Positions 53,835 to 62,860 of a stretch of DNA of 64,000 bases are shown piece after piece. The first letter of the stretch is position 1. The number at the start of each line of letters is the position of its first letter. Source of the DNA: Suilimivivens sp045586385 (GTDB taxonomy: Bacteria > Bacillota > Clostridia > Lachnospirales > Lachnospiraceae); NCBI GenBank assembly GCA_045586385.1, contig JAZNAE010000011.1, positions 198,195-262,194 of the forward strand. The letters run 5' to 3'. Under the pieces are notes generated by a model, which was not told the origin of the DNA, did no database searches, and saw nothing but the letters and a program-made list of their open reading frames with translations. Position numbers and translations under genes: made by a program.

Positions 53835-54845
53835 ATGGAAAGCATAAAAAAACAGGTGGTTGCGAATAGGGTGGCGTGCCGTACCACTGTCGTGATTCCC
53901 AATTACAATGGAATAAAATATATTAAAGCATGTCTTGCATCTGTTTTTGCAGGCAGTATTGTTCCGCGGGTTATCGTTGTGGATAATGCTTCTACGGACC
54001 AAAGCAGGGAGTTTGTAGAAAGGGAGTATGAGAACTCTTCCAATCTGACCTTGATTTCCCTTCCGGAAAACACCGGATTTTGTCATGCGGTAAATGTGGG
54101 AATTGAAGCAGCAGAAACAGAGTTTGTGTTTTTGTTAAATAACGACACCACAATTGATAAAGATTGTATCAGGCAGCTGGAAGAGGCACTTGATGAGGAT
54201 AAGAGGATATTTTCCGTTAGTGCAAAGATGATTGATATGTATCATCCGGATAAACTGGATGATGCCGGTGACTTCTACAGTGCGCTTGGATGGGCATTTG
54301 CCAGAGGTAAGGATAAGCCTGTGTCAAAATATAACAAGCCTGACCTTATTTTTTCTGCCTGTGCGGCGGGGGCCTTGTATCGCAGGGCTGTGTTTGAAGA
54401 AATCGGTTTGTTTGATGAAGCACATTTTGCCTATCTGGAGGATATGGATGTAGGTTACCGTGCCAATATTTTTGGTTATCGTAACAGGTTTGTACCGGGA
54501 GCACTTCTTTATCATGCGGGAAGTGCTGTCAGCGGTTCCAGACATAATCCCTTTAAAGTGGATTTGTCAGCAAGAAACAGCGTGTATTTAATTTATAAAA
54601 ATATGCCCTTTTTACAGGTGGTTATCAATCTGCCTTTTCTGCTTGCGGGATACTTTATAAAATTTTTGTTTTTTGTCCGTAAGAAAATGGGGAAGACTTA
54701 TATAAGAGGCGTTGTGAAAGGATTGAAACTTTCTTTTTTGGGGGAAGGAAGAAAGAGAAAAGTTGCCTTTAAGTGGAAGAATTTGCCGAATTATTTTTGG
54801 ATTCAAGGGCAGCTTTGGGTCTGTCTTGTGAGAAGATTTTTTTGA
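53835..54845 (+). CDS. GT2 glycosyltransferase, rhamnosyltransferase-like
   Basis: A 336-residue GT2 enzyme. VVIPNYNGIKYIKAC (about 17-31), IVVDNASTDQS, LLNNDTTID (metal site) and FAYLEDMDVGYR (catalytic-base region) are all present. A C-terminal hydrophobic and basic part (about 255-336) suggests membrane attachment. Its layout resembles WbbL/rhamnosyltransferase-type enzymes that add an early sugar to the lipid-linked chain, which suits its place directly before the initiating transferase gene (52 bases on). The sugar is inferred from context, not from motifs. Confidence 0.85.
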   Translation: MESIKKQVVANRVACRTTVVIPNYNGIKYIKACLASVFAGSIVPRVIVVDNASTDQSREFVEREYENSSNLTLISLPENTGFCHAVNVGIEAAETEFVFLLNNDTTIDKDCIRQLEEALDEDKRIFSVSAKMIDMYHPDKLDDAGDFYSALGWAFARGKDKPVSKYNKPDLIFSACAAGALYRRAVFEEIGLFDEAHFAYLEDMDVGYRANIFGYRNRFVPGALLYHAGSAVSGSRHNPFKVDLSARNSVYLIYKNMPFLQVVINLPFLLAGYFIKFLFFVRKKMGKTYIRGVVKGLKLSFLGEGRKRKVAFKWKNLPNYFWIQGQLWVCLVRRFF

Positions 54846-54897
54846 GTTGTGCTTTTTGTAATAATATTGTAAAATATTCGCAAGAAGGGTACAGGAT

Positions 54898-56307
54898 ATG
54901 ATAAAGGACAATCAGAAAATTTTTAACCGGTTGCATCTGGTGGTGGATGCCATTGTGGTGGCAATCTCTTACCTGCTTGCATGGTATATAAAGTTTGCGA
55001 CCGTTATTGCGGGAACCGAGCCCGGTGCGGGAGCACTTCCGAAGGAAACCTATTTCAGTTTCCTTTATTTTCTTGTGCCCGGATATATTTTGATTTATTA
55101 CTACTTTAATATGTATAAGCCCAAAAGGGCCACAAGACGTAAGTATGAGATTATTAATATCATCACATCAAACACCATAGGGTTGGTGTTTTTTATCGTT
55201 GTACTCTTTATTGTAAAACAGCAGCATTTTTCCCGTATTATGATGGGACTTTTTTATGTGATTAACATTTTGCTGACAACGGCATTCCGTTCCGTTATCC
55301 GTAGCCTGCTTCAGTTTTTTAGAAGAAAAGGTTACAATATGAAGTATATTCTTCTTATCGGATATTCAAGAGCAGCGGAAGAGTATATTACCAGAATTAA
55401 CGCCAATCCCCAGTGGGGATATGTGATCAGGGGTATTTTGGATGACAGGATTCCGGCAGGTACCACGTATAAAGGGATAAAAGTCGTGGGCCGTATTGAA
55501 AATATCCATTACATTCTCCCGGAAAACAAGCTTGACGAGATTGCCATTACCCTGGCTCTTAAGGATTATGATCATTTGGAATATATTGTAGATTTGTGTG
55601 AAAAATCCGGTGTTCATACCAAGTTTATTCCGGATTACAATTCCCTTGTTCCCAGCCATCCGTACACGGAAGACTTAGTGGGACTTCCGGTGATTAACAT
55701 CCGATATGTACCGCTTACCAATACGGTAAACTGGGTGGCTAAACGTATTGTGGATATTGTAGGTTCTCTTTTGGGAATTGTTATTTCTTCTCCTCTTATG
55801 ATTGCATCGGCACTGGCTGTTAAGTTTACAAGTAACGGTCCTATTATTTTCAAACAGGAAAGAGTAGGACTCCATAACAAAACTTTTAAGATGTATAAGT
55901 TTAGGACCATGGAAATGCAGAAAACATCGGACGAAGAGAAAGGATGGACGGTGAAGGATGATCCCAGAGTGACAAAGGTTGGTAAGGTTCTCCGTAAAAC
56001 AAGTCTGGATGAACTTCCCCAGTTGTTTAATATTTTGATGGGTGAGATGTCCCTTGTGGGTCCAAGGCCCGAGAGACCGCAGTTTGTAGAAAAGTTTAAG
56101 GAAGAGATTCCCCGTTATATGATTAAACATCAGGTGCGCCCGGGACTTACCGGATGGGCCCAGATTAACGGATACAGAGGGGATACCTCCATTCGCAAGC
56201 GTGTGGAATATGATTTGTATTACATCGAAAATTGGAGCATGGCATTTGATTTTAAAATCATGTTCTTAACAATTTTTAAAGGCTTTATTAATAAAAATGC
56301 CTACTAA
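54898..56307 (+). CDS. undecaprenyl-phosphate sugar-1-phosphate transferase, WcaJ/WbaP type
   Basis: A 469-residue membrane enzyme: four to five N-terminal helices (about 12-145), a CoA-binding-like Rossmann domain (about 148-265), and the catalytic bacterial sugar transferase domain (about 280-469). The catalytic domain has KRIVDIVGSLLG, FKQERVG, YKFRTM, LRKTSLDELPQL, GPRPE and PGLTGWAQ. It moves a sugar phosphate, usually glucose- or galactose-1-phosphate, to undecaprenyl phosphate, the first step of the polymer. Full length for the family. It follows the GT2 genes and precedes LCP, as in many Gram-positive capsule loci. The exact sugar is open. Confidence 0.93.
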   Translation: MIKDNQKIFNRLHLVVDAIVVAISYLLAWYIKFATVIAGTEPGAGALPKETYFSFLYFLVPGYILIYYYFNMYKPKRATRRKYEIINIITSNTIGLVFFIVVLFIVKQQHFSRIMMGLFYVINILLTTAFRSVIRSLLQFFRRKGYNMKYILLIGYSRAAEEYITRINANPQWGYVIRGILDDRIPAGTTYKGIKVVGRIENIHYILPENKLDEIAITLALKDYDHLEYIVDLCEKSGVHTKFIPDYNSLVPSHPYTEDLVGLPVINIRYVPLTNTVNWVAKRIVDIVGSLLGIVISSPLMIASALAVKFTSNGPIIFKQERVGLHNKTFKMYKFRTMEMQKTSDEEKGWTVKDDPRVTKVGKVLRKTSLDELPQLFNILMGEMSLVGPRPERPQFVEKFKEEIPRYMIKHQVRPGLTGWAQINGYRGDTSIRKRVEYDLYYIENWSMAFDFKIMFLTIFKGFINKNAY

Positions 56308-56464
56308 TGGGAAAGGTATATTTATTAATCTTAATAAATGATTAAATTAATTGTCAGGGGTTGCCATATCAATTTTTTTATGAGAAAATGTGTTGTCGCC
56401 AGTTACATTTTGGGACAAAAGATGAAACCTGTGACGAAAATGGAAATAAGGGAGAGATTAAAGT

Positions 56465-57613
56465 ATGGCTACGCAACCGAATAAGCCTGTCAGAAGACAG
56501 CCTGCCGGAAACAGCGCAGATGCTGCAAGAGCAAGAAAGGCAGCGGCAAGAAAGAGAGCAGAGGAGAGAACCCAGGCCAAGAAGAAACGAAATAAAATTC
56601 TTCTTTTCATAGTAGAAATTTTTGTACTTCTTCTTATGGTTGTAGTTTTATATGGCGTATTAAAAACAGAAAAAGTAGGAAAAGTAGAAATTAAGGAAGA
56701 AGATATTGTTATTAATGAAGAAGTCCGTGTGAAGCAGGAAACCACGATGAAGGGCTACCGTAACGTGGCATTATTCGGTGTTGACTCCACAAAGGGTGAG
56801 CTTACCAAGAACACGCGAAGCGACTCTATTATGATTGCTTCCATTAACTTGGATACCGGAGAATGTAATTTAGTTTCCGTTTACCGTGACACCTACCTGA
56901 ACTTGGGAAATGATACTTATAATAAATGTAACAGTGCTTATGCAAAAGGCGGTCCTGAGCAGGCAATTAACATGCTGAACATGAACCTTGATATGAATAT
57001 TACCGACTTCGTAACCGTGGGCTTCGGTGGTCTCAGTGATACAATTGATGCACTTGGTGGTGTTATGATTGATGTTGACAGTGCTGAGCTTGAACATCTG
57101 AACAACTATCAGCTTTGTATGGCGGAAGATTTGGGAAGAAGTTATACACCCGTAACATCAACCGGTTATCAGAAGTTAGACGGTTTGCAGGCTACAGCTT
57201 ACTGTCGTATCCGTTATACGGCAGGTGATGACTTTAAGCGTGCGGAGCGTCAGAGAGAAGTGCTTATGGCTATCGCCGACCAGGCAAAGACTGCATCACC
57301 GGCTGCACTGAACACCATTGCAAATGATGTATTCCAGCAGATTTATACATCCCTTGATTTGTCTGAAATATTAGAGCTGTTAGGCGATATTGCAAAGTAT
57401 GAAATCGTGGGTGAAGCAGGATTCCCTGAAGATAATATGCGTGCAACAGGAACCATCGGTTCTAAGGGTAGCTGTGTTGTTCCCGTATCATTGGAAGACA
57501 ATGTAGCTTGGTTGCATGAATTCCTGTTTGATGATGATGCTTATGTACCTTCCGATGCTGTTAAGGAGTATAGCAACAAGGTATATTCAGATACAGCAAG
57601 TTATATAAAATAG
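56465..57613 (+). CDS. LCP (LytR-CpsA-Psr) family ligase
   Basis: A 382-residue membrane-anchored protein: an Ala/Arg-rich cytoplasmic tail (1-40), one helix (about 41-63), and the outer LCP domain (about 95-340). The key residues are in NTRSDSIM (Arg-Ser-Asp), VYRDTYL, and CRIRYTAGDDFKRAERQRE. LCP proteins take the lipid-linked polymer and attach it to peptidoglycan, so this is the probable last step of the pathway. A leader of 157 bases with a possible TTGCCA/GAAAAT promoter (17 spacing) lies upstream, and a terminator follows. Confidence 0.93.
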   Translation: MATQPNKPVRRQPAGNSADAARARKAAARKRAEERTQAKKKRNKILLFIVEIFVLLLMVVVLYGVLKTEKVGKVEIKEEDIVINEEVRVKQETTMKGYRNVALFGVDSTKGELTKNTRSDSIMIASINLDTGECNLVSVYRDTYLNLGNDTYNKCNSAYAKGGPEQAINMLNMNLDMNITDFVTVGFGGLSDTIDALGGVMIDVDSAELEHLNNYQLCMAEDLGRSYTPVTSTGYQKLDGLQATAYCRIRYTAGDDFKRAERQREVLMAIADQAKTASPAALNTIANDVFQQIYTSLDLSEILELLGDIAKYEIVGEAGFPEDNMRATGTIGSKGSCVVPVSLEDNVAWLHEFLFDDDAYVPSDAVKEYSNKVYSDTASYIK

Positions 57614-57642
57614 ACAGACTGTAAATGTACAATAAGAAAGAG

Positions 57643-57670
57643 AAAAGGACCAGATTATATGGTCCTTTTT
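57643..57670 (+). terminator. Rho-independent terminator
   Basis: AAAAGGACCA at 57643-57652 pairs with 57660-57669 around GATTATA and ends in a T-run. It follows the LCP gene, 16 bases before the next start codon. Confidence 0.85.
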
Positions 57671-57686
57671 CTGCTAGGTGACGGGT

Positions 57687-58613
57687 ATGGGAAACATAGA
57701 CATAATTATTCCGGTGTATCGTCCCACTAAAAGACTTTTTACACTTTTAGATAAGTTGGGAGAGCAGACGGTAGAAATCCAAAAAATTATATTGGTGAAT
57801 ACGGAACAAAGTTATTTTGATTTGCTGGTGGAAGGAACAAAATTCTGGCAGAAGTATAAGAATGTTGTGGTGAAACACATTTCCAAAAAAGAGTTTGATC
57901 ACGGGTATACCAGAAGGCGTGCCGTAAAAGAATCGGAAAGTGCATATTTTGTTATGATGACCGATGATGCCATTCCCGAAGATGAAAAGATGTTGGAGAG
58001 ATTGCTTGGACCGCTACAAAGAAAAGAGGCAGCGATGAGTTATGCAAGGCAGCTGCCAAATGATGACTGCGGTGTCATAGAGCGTTATACCAGAAGCTTT
58101 AATTATCCGGAAGAATCAAGCATGAAAAGCAGGGAAGATTTAAAGGACCTTGGCATAAAAACTTTTTTTGCATCTAACGTGTGTGCGGCCTATGATAGGG
58201 CAGTATATGATGAACTTGGCGGATTTGTGAAAAAAACAATTTTCAATGAAGATATGATTTTTGCAAGAAGCGTCATTGATGCAGGTTATAAGATCGCCTA
58301 TGTCGCCGATGCAAAAGTGGTTCATTCCCATAATTACAGCGGACTGCAGCAGCTTAGAAGAAACTTTGATTTGGGAGTTTCCCATGCACAGTTTCCTCAG
58401 GTTTTTGAAGGAATTAAAACGGAAAGTGAAGGAATCAGGCTGGTAAAACAAACCTGCAGGTATTTGATATCCGTAAAGAAGCCGTGGCTTATTATCAAAC
58501 TTTTTTGGCATAGTTTTTGTAAGTATGCCGGCTATTTTTTGGGAAAACGATACCGGAAGTTTCCAGAGAAAATAGTGGTCAGTCTTTCTATGAATAGAGA
58601 GTATTGGAAATAA
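57687..58613 (+). CDS. GT2 glycosyltransferase, rhamnosyltransferase-like
   Basis: A GT2 enzyme of about 308 residues. IIIPVYRPTKRL opens the GT-A fold, FDHGYTRRRAVKES resembles the nucleotide-sugar loop of rhamnosyltransferases (FDHGxTRN), MTDDAIPED is the metal site and FNEDMIFARSVIDAGY the acceptor/base region. I choose ATG at 57687, after AGGTG, rather than the GTG at 57678. Because it follows a terminator, it may have separate expression. It may add a side-chain or terminal rhamnose to the surface polymer. Confidence 0.82.
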   Translation: MGNIDIIIPVYRPTKRLFTLLDKLGEQTVEIQKIILVNTEQSYFDLLVEGTKFWQKYKNVVVKHISKKEFDHGYTRRRAVKESESAYFVMMTDDAIPEDEKMLERLLGPLQRKEAAMSYARQLPNDDCGVIERYTRSFNYPEESSMKSREDLKDLGIKTFFASNVCAAYDRAVYDELGGFVKKTIFNEDMIFARSVIDAGYKIAYVADAKVVHSHNYSGLQQLRRNFDLGVSHAQFPQVFEGIKTESEGIRLVKQTCRYLISVKKPWLIIKLFWHSFCKYAGYFLGKRYRKFPEKIVVSLSMNREYWK

Positions 58614-58637
58614 ATTTTTCAAGGTTTTATCACAAAA

Positions 58638-58665
58638 TAGACACAATTACCCAATATACTGTAAT
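58638..58665 (+). promoter_or_regulatory. sigma-A-type promoter of the HtrA gene
   Basis: TAGACA at 58638-58643 and TGTAAT at 58660-58665, 16 bases apart, each one base off consensus. The HtrA start is 44 bases downstream. Confidence 0.55.
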
Positions 58666-58709
58666 TAAGTTCAGAAGAAAAGTATAAAGGAAAGGGAAAG
58701 GTAATTGCC

Positions 58710-60101
58710 ATGTACGAAAATAATTATCCGAATCAATATGAAAATACAAACACATATCATTATACAACGGAAAATTCACATATTCCGAAAGAACCGAAAA
58801 AGCCTGAGAAGAGTGGCGGCGCAGGAAAGAAGATAGCACTTGGTATTTGCTGCGGATTATTATTCGGTGTTTTTGCAGGACTCGGGTTTGCCGCAGTAAC
58901 AACTGCATCTGAGTTTTTGATTGAAACAAGCGGTCTGGCGGAAAAGGCGGTTGTGTTGGAAGAAGAGCAAGAAGTGCAGGAAGATGTGCAGGAAAAAGCC
59001 GAGGAAAGTGAAGAGGTGGCAGAGGTATCACAAGCTTCTGAAATCGACCGGATATCCGTACCCCAGGCAATGGTTACGGATGTGACAGAAGTGGTAAAGG
59101 CGGTAATGCCTTCCGTAGTTTCCGTAAATAACAAATATATTGAGACAACATCCTTTTTTGGGCAGCAGTACAGCAGTGAAGGAAACAGCAGCGGTTCCGG
59201 AATTATAGTGGGACAGAATGAAACAGAACTTTTATTGGTGACCAACTACCATGTAGTGGAAGAGGCAGAAGAGCTTTCCGTACAGTTTTGTGATGGCAGT
59301 CAGGCACAGGCACAGATGAAAGGTTCCGACAGGCATAAGGATTTGGCAGTGATTGCAGTGCAGCTTACGGATGTTGAGGAAGAGACTAAGGATGCAATCG
59401 CGATTGCTACGTTAGGCGATTCTACGCAGCTTACGGTTGGAGAACCGGTGATTGCAATCGGAAATGCTTTGGGTTATGGACAGTCCGTTACAACAGGTGT
59501 TGTCAGTGCATTAAACAGACCTATCGGAGTCGATATGACGGTTTCTATGGAGGAACAGGAAGGTGATGAAGAAATCAACACCTTTATCCAGACAGACGCA
59601 GCGATTAATCCCGGTAACTCCGGTGGTGCACTTCTAAATATCAGAGGTGAAGTAATCGGTATTAATTCCAATAAAATCGGCGGTACAGCGGTGGAGGGTA
59701 TGGGATATGCCATTCCGATTTCCGATGCATACCCCATTATTGAAAATCTCATGGCTAGGGAAACGAAGCTTCGTGTAGATGAAGAAAAGCAAGGGTATCT
59801 TGGAATTACAGGAATTGATGTAGTGGCAGAATACTCAGAAATTTACGGAATGCCCATGGGTGTATATGTATCTTCCGTATCAGAAGGAACAGGTGCTTTT
59901 GAGGCAGGCCTTGTAAGAGGTGATGTCATTACGGCAATCAATGACCAGGAAATTTCATCCATGGTAGAGCTCAAAGAAGAACTTACCTATTATGCGGCAG
60001 GAGATACAGTGGAACTTACCATTATGCAGGGTAGCCCCACAGGATATCAGGCAAAAACCGTATCCGTAACGCTCAGTTCAAAAGCGTTAATGGAGCAGTA
60101 G
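58710..60101 (+). CDS. HtrA/DegP-family membrane-anchored serine protease
   Basis: A 463-residue protein with a cytoplasmic tail rich in Tyr, Asn and Thr (1-25), one helix (about 43-66), an acidic linker, a trypsin-like domain with H181, D211 and S304 (NPGNSGG) and one C-terminal PDZ domain (about 365-455). It clears or processes misfolded exported proteins. Surface-envelope stress links such proteases to large secretion loads, which this locus would impose. It has its own promoter and terminator and is a single-gene unit. Confidence 0.93.
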   Translation: MYENNYPNQYENTNTYHYTTENSHIPKEPKKPEKSGGAGKKIALGICCGLLFGVFAGLGFAAVTTASEFLIETSGLAEKAVVLEEEQEVQEDVQEKAEESEEVAEVSQASEIDRISVPQAMVTDVTEVVKAVMPSVVSVNNKYIETTSFFGQQYSSEGNSSGSGIIVGQNETELLLVTNYHVVEEAEELSVQFCDGSQAQAQMKGSDRHKDLAVIAVQLTDVEEETKDAIAIATLGDSTQLTVGEPVIAIGNALGYGQSVTTGVVSALNRPIGVDMTVSMEEQEGDEEINTFIQTDAAINPGNSGGALLNIRGEVIGINSNKIGGTAVEGMGYAIPISDAYPIIENLMARETKLRVDEEKQGYLGITGIDVVAEYSEIYGMPMGVYVSSVSEGTGAFEAGLVRGDVITAINDQEISSMVELKEELTYYAAGDTVELTIMQGSPTGYQAKTVSVTLSSKALMEQ

Positions 60102-60108
60102 ATAAAAC

Positions 60109-60158
60109 GACAGCAGGCTTATTGAAGGAAATCTTCAGGCGGTCTTGCTGTCTTTTTT
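60109..60158 (+). terminator. Rho-independent terminator
   Basis: GACAGCA at 60109-60115 pairs with TGCTGTC at 60146-60152, with an inner TGAAG/CTTCA stem, followed by six T. It ends the HtrA gene. Confidence 0.82.
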
Positions 60159-60224
60159 ATTTTCATACATCATTTTGTGCAAAGAAACATAAATTTAGTA
60201 AAAAGTAGGAAAGAGAATGATGTT

Positions 60225-60653
60225 ATGCGAAATAAAAAAATAGGAATAGCACTCATGCTTGTTGTAATCCTTGTTTTTTCATTTGTAGCGGCAGGTTGCG
60301 GGAAAAAGGAAGATCCCTTTGAAAAGATTAAGGATATACCTTTTACGGTGATAGCGGAAGAAAATCTCCCGGAAGAACTTATGGTAACTATAGAAGAAAA
60401 AAAGGAAGAGGGATTTAAGGTAACCTTTGAGGATGCAGGCTTTGTTTATATTTGCAGAGGCTACGGTAAGCAGGAAACAGGAGGATACAGTATTTCGGTA
60501 AATGCATTATATGAGACGAGTAATGCAATTTATTTTGATACAACATTGAAGGGACCTGTGCCGGGGGAAAATGAAGACAAAAAGCAAAGTCCGTCTTATC
60601 CCTATGTGGTGATAAAAACAGAACAGCTACAAAAACCCATTGTGTTTGACTGA
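60225..60653 (+). CDS. small lipoprotein of unknown function
   Basis: A 142-residue protein with a signal peptide ending in a VAAGC lipobox (Cys about residue 24), followed by a polar, Lys/Glu-rich mature domain of mixed beta character. I choose ATG at 60225 because it gives a normal lipoprotein signal; the frame is open further upstream to a GTG at 60177, but that would add a polar extension before the signal. It has no recognised domain. It lies between the HtrA terminator and the pyr operon promoter and so is probably transcribed alone. Confidence 0.65.
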   Translation: MRNKKIGIALMLVVILVFSFVAAGCGKKEDPFEKIKDIPFTVIAEENLPEELMVTIEEKKEEGFKVTFEDAGFVYICRGYGKQETGGYSISVNALYETSNAIYFDTTLKGPVPGENEDKKQSPSYPYVVIKTEQLQKPIVFD

Positions 60654-60676
60654 CGGCATGAATCTGAAAGTGAGTC

Positions 60677-60705
60677 TTGTTTGACGGGGAGTAGTCGGGT
60701 ATAAT
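60677..60705 (+). promoter_or_regulatory. promoter of the pyrC-pyrK-pyrD operon
   Basis: TTGTTT at 60677-60682, a 17-base spacer and a perfect TATAAT at 60700-60705, 33 bases before the pyrC start. A TTGACG lies closer but would leave only 13 bases. No PyrR-type attenuator is visible in so short a leader. Confidence 0.6.
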
Positions 60706-60738
60706 GTAGCAGAAGGATAAAGGAAGGCAGGATAAATC

Positions 60739-62058
60739 ATGCTTACAATAAAGAACGGAACAATTATCGACCCGGTGCAGAAAAAAATGTACCGGGGAGA
60801 TTTGGAAATAAAGGATGGAATCATCAGCCGTATTATTACCGGTGAGGAAAAGAAAAACGGCATGCAGGTAAAAAAAATGGATGCTGAAGGAGCAGATGCC
60901 GGAGGGATGGTAATTGATGCTGCAGGTCTATTAATCGGTCCCGGACTGATTGATACACATGTACATTTCAGGGATCCCGGATTTACCCATAAAGAAGATA
61001 TTGATACGGGAGCAGAAGCGGCAAAGAAAGGCGGCTATACGGGAATTGTCCTGATGGCTAACACAAATCCTGCGGTAGACAATGAAGAGACCCTAAAGTA
61101 TGTGCTTGAAAAAGGAAAAAAGACAGGGATCCGTATTGAAAGCTGCGTAAACGTGACGAAAAAGATGCAGGGAAAAGAACTCACAGATATGGAGGGGCTT
61201 GTAGATGCAGGCGCTGCTGGTTTTACGGATGACGGAATCCCCCTGCTTATGCCGGAGCTTGTGAAAGAAGCCATGGAAAGAGCCTATAAGCTTGGCAAGC
61301 CAATCAGCTTTCACGAAGAAAATCCGGAGAGAATCCAAAATAACGGCGTAAATGCCGGCAAGGCTGCGGCACATTTCGGAATTGGCGGTTCGCCTCGGGA
61401 AGCGGAAATAGATTTGGTGGAAAGAGATTTGCCACTTGCGCTTTTGACAGGTGCCCAAACGGTAATTCAGCATATCAGCAGTAAAGAAGCGGTTGAACTT
61501 GTCCGCAGGGCAAAGAAGCAGGGAAGCAATATTCATGCGGAAGCAACGCCCCATCACTTTACTTTGACGGAAGATGCCGTGATAGAAAAAGGGACATTGG
61601 CTAAAATGAATCCGCCTCTTCGGGAAGAAGCGGACAGGATGGCCGTGATAGAAGGGCTTAAGGATGGAACGATTGATTTGATTGCCACCGACCATGCACC
61701 TCACAGCAGGGAAGAAAAAGACAAGCCTATTACGCAGGCGCCCAGCGGTATTATCGGATTGGAGACAGCCCTTTCCCTTGGAATCCGCGAACTGGTTTTA
61801 AAAGGACATCTGACTTATCCGGAACTTTTTGACAGAATGAGTACAGCGCCGGCGCGGCTTTATCATCTTTGCGGCGGCGTGATCGCAGAGAAAGAAGCAG
61901 CAGATTTGGTGTTGTTTGCACCGGATGAGATGTGGAAAGTAGAAGGATTTGCATCAAAGTCAAGTAATTCTCCATTTGTAGGAGAGGAAATGCCGGGAGT
62001 GGTCCGTTATACCATTTGCGGTGGTGAAATTGTATATCAGAAGCAGGATGAAATATAA
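60739..62058 (+). CDS. pyrC: dihydroorotase
   Basis: A 439-residue class I dihydroorotase, closing carbamoyl-aspartate to dihydroorotate in pyrimidine synthesis. DTHVHFRDPGFTHKED holds the two metal His and substrate Arg, QHISSKEAVEL and HAEATPHHF hold later metal His residues, and ATDHAPHS the catalytic Asp. Full length. It is followed after 19 bases by pyrK and then pyrD, so the operon runs three steps of UMP synthesis. A clear promoter precedes it. Confidence 0.95.
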   Translation: MLTIKNGTIIDPVQKKMYRGDLEIKDGIISRIITGEEKKNGMQVKKMDAEGADAGGMVIDAAGLLIGPGLIDTHVHFRDPGFTHKEDIDTGAEAAKKGGYTGIVLMANTNPAVDNEETLKYVLEKGKKTGIRIESCVNVTKKMQGKELTDMEGLVDAGAAGFTDDGIPLLMPELVKEAMERAYKLGKPISFHEENPERIQNNGVNAGKAAAHFGIGGSPREAEIDLVERDLPLALLTGAQTVIQHISSKEAVELVRRAKKQGSNIHAEATPHHFTLTEDAVIEKGTLAKMNPPLREEADRMAVIEGLKDGTIDLIATDHAPHSREEKDKPITQAPSGIIGLETALSLGIRELVLKGHLTYPELFDRMSTAPARLYHLCGGVIAEKEAADLVLFAPDEMWKVEGFASKSSNSPFVGEEMPGVVRYTICGGEIVYQKQDEI

Positions 62059-62077
62059 AACACAAAGGAGAGCAGAC

Positions 62078-62860
62078 ATGGCAAAAAAGAAAATGACGGC
62101 AACGGTGTTTTTTCAACAGGAGATAGCACCGGGGATATTTGATATGTGGCTTACCACGCAGCTGGCACAGGAGGCCGGTGCAGGACAGTTTATCGGCGTT
62201 TATCCCGCGGATAAATCCAAACTTTTGCCCAGGCCTATCAGCATTTGTGAAGTGGACAAGAAAAATAATCGTCTTCGTATTGTCTACAGAGTTGCAGGCG
62301 GGGGAACGGATGAGTTTTCGTCTTATAAGGCAGGAAAAAAAGTGGAAATTTTAGGTGTTTTGGGAAATGGCTTTTCTTTAGATGCCGCAAAAGATAAGAA
62401 GGTAGTACTTCTTGGCGGTGGTATCGGTATCCCTCCCATGTTAGAGCTTGCCAAAGAATTAAAGGAAGCAGGTGCCTGCGTGAGGGCTATTCTCGGATAT
62501 CGTGATAGCCAGCTTTTCCTGAAGGAAGATTTGGAAAAATATGCAGAGGTAACTATTGCCACGGAAGACGGCAGTGTTGGATGCAAAGGAAATGTACTTA
62601 CGGCCATGGAAGAAAACGCGATTACGCCTGACGTAATCATGGCCTGCGGACCGATGCCTATGCTCCGTGCCATTAAAAGATATTCCGAAACATCCGGATG
62701 TAAGGCATATATTTCCTTGGAAGAGCGAATGGCCTGCGGCGTGGGTGCATGCCTTGGATGTGTCTGTAAAACAAAAGATGTAGACCATCATTCCCATGTA
62801 AATAATGCAAGAATTTGTACCGACGGACCGGTATTTGATGCGGAGGATGTGGAAATATGA
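62078..62860 (+). CDS. pyrK: dihydroorotate dehydrogenase B, electron-transfer subunit
   Basis: A 260-residue FAD and [2Fe-2S] protein that passes electrons from PyrD to NAD. LPRPISICEV binds FAD, GGGIGIPPML the nucleotide, and CGVGACLGCVC plus a later Cys (NARICTDGP) bind the iron-sulfur cluster. I use ATG at 62078, after AAAGGAGAG; the frame runs upstream into pyrC but without a ribosome site. It overlaps pyrD by four bases (ATGA), consistent with the equal amounts needed for the PyrD2-PyrK2 complex. Confidence 0.95.
   Translation: MAKKKMTATVFFQQEIAPGIFDMWLTTQLAQEAGAGQFIGVYPADKSKLLPRPISICEVDKKNNRLRIVYRVAGGGTDEFSSYKAGKKVEILGVLGNGFSLDAAKDKKVVLLGGGIGIPPMLELAKELKEAGACVRAILGYRDSQLFLKEDLEKYAEVTIATEDGSVGCKGNVLTAMEENAITPDVIMACGPMPMLRAIKRYSETSGCKAYISLEERMACGVGACLGCVCKTKDVDHHSHVNNARICTDGPVFDAEDVEI

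Noticed and set aside
56361..56612. 83-codon plus-strand frame before and within the LCP gene
   Set aside because: It overlaps the LCP start in another frame; the tail translates the Ala/Arg-rich N-terminus out of frame. The leader probably only holds a promoter.
60681..60705. TTGACG directly before TATAAT as -35 for pyrC
   Set aside because: The spacing is 13 bases, too short for sigma-A; TTGTTT at 17 bases fits better.
61093..61704. 203-codon minus-strand frame opposite pyrC
   Set aside because: Antisense shadow of a gene with complete dihydroorotase motifs.
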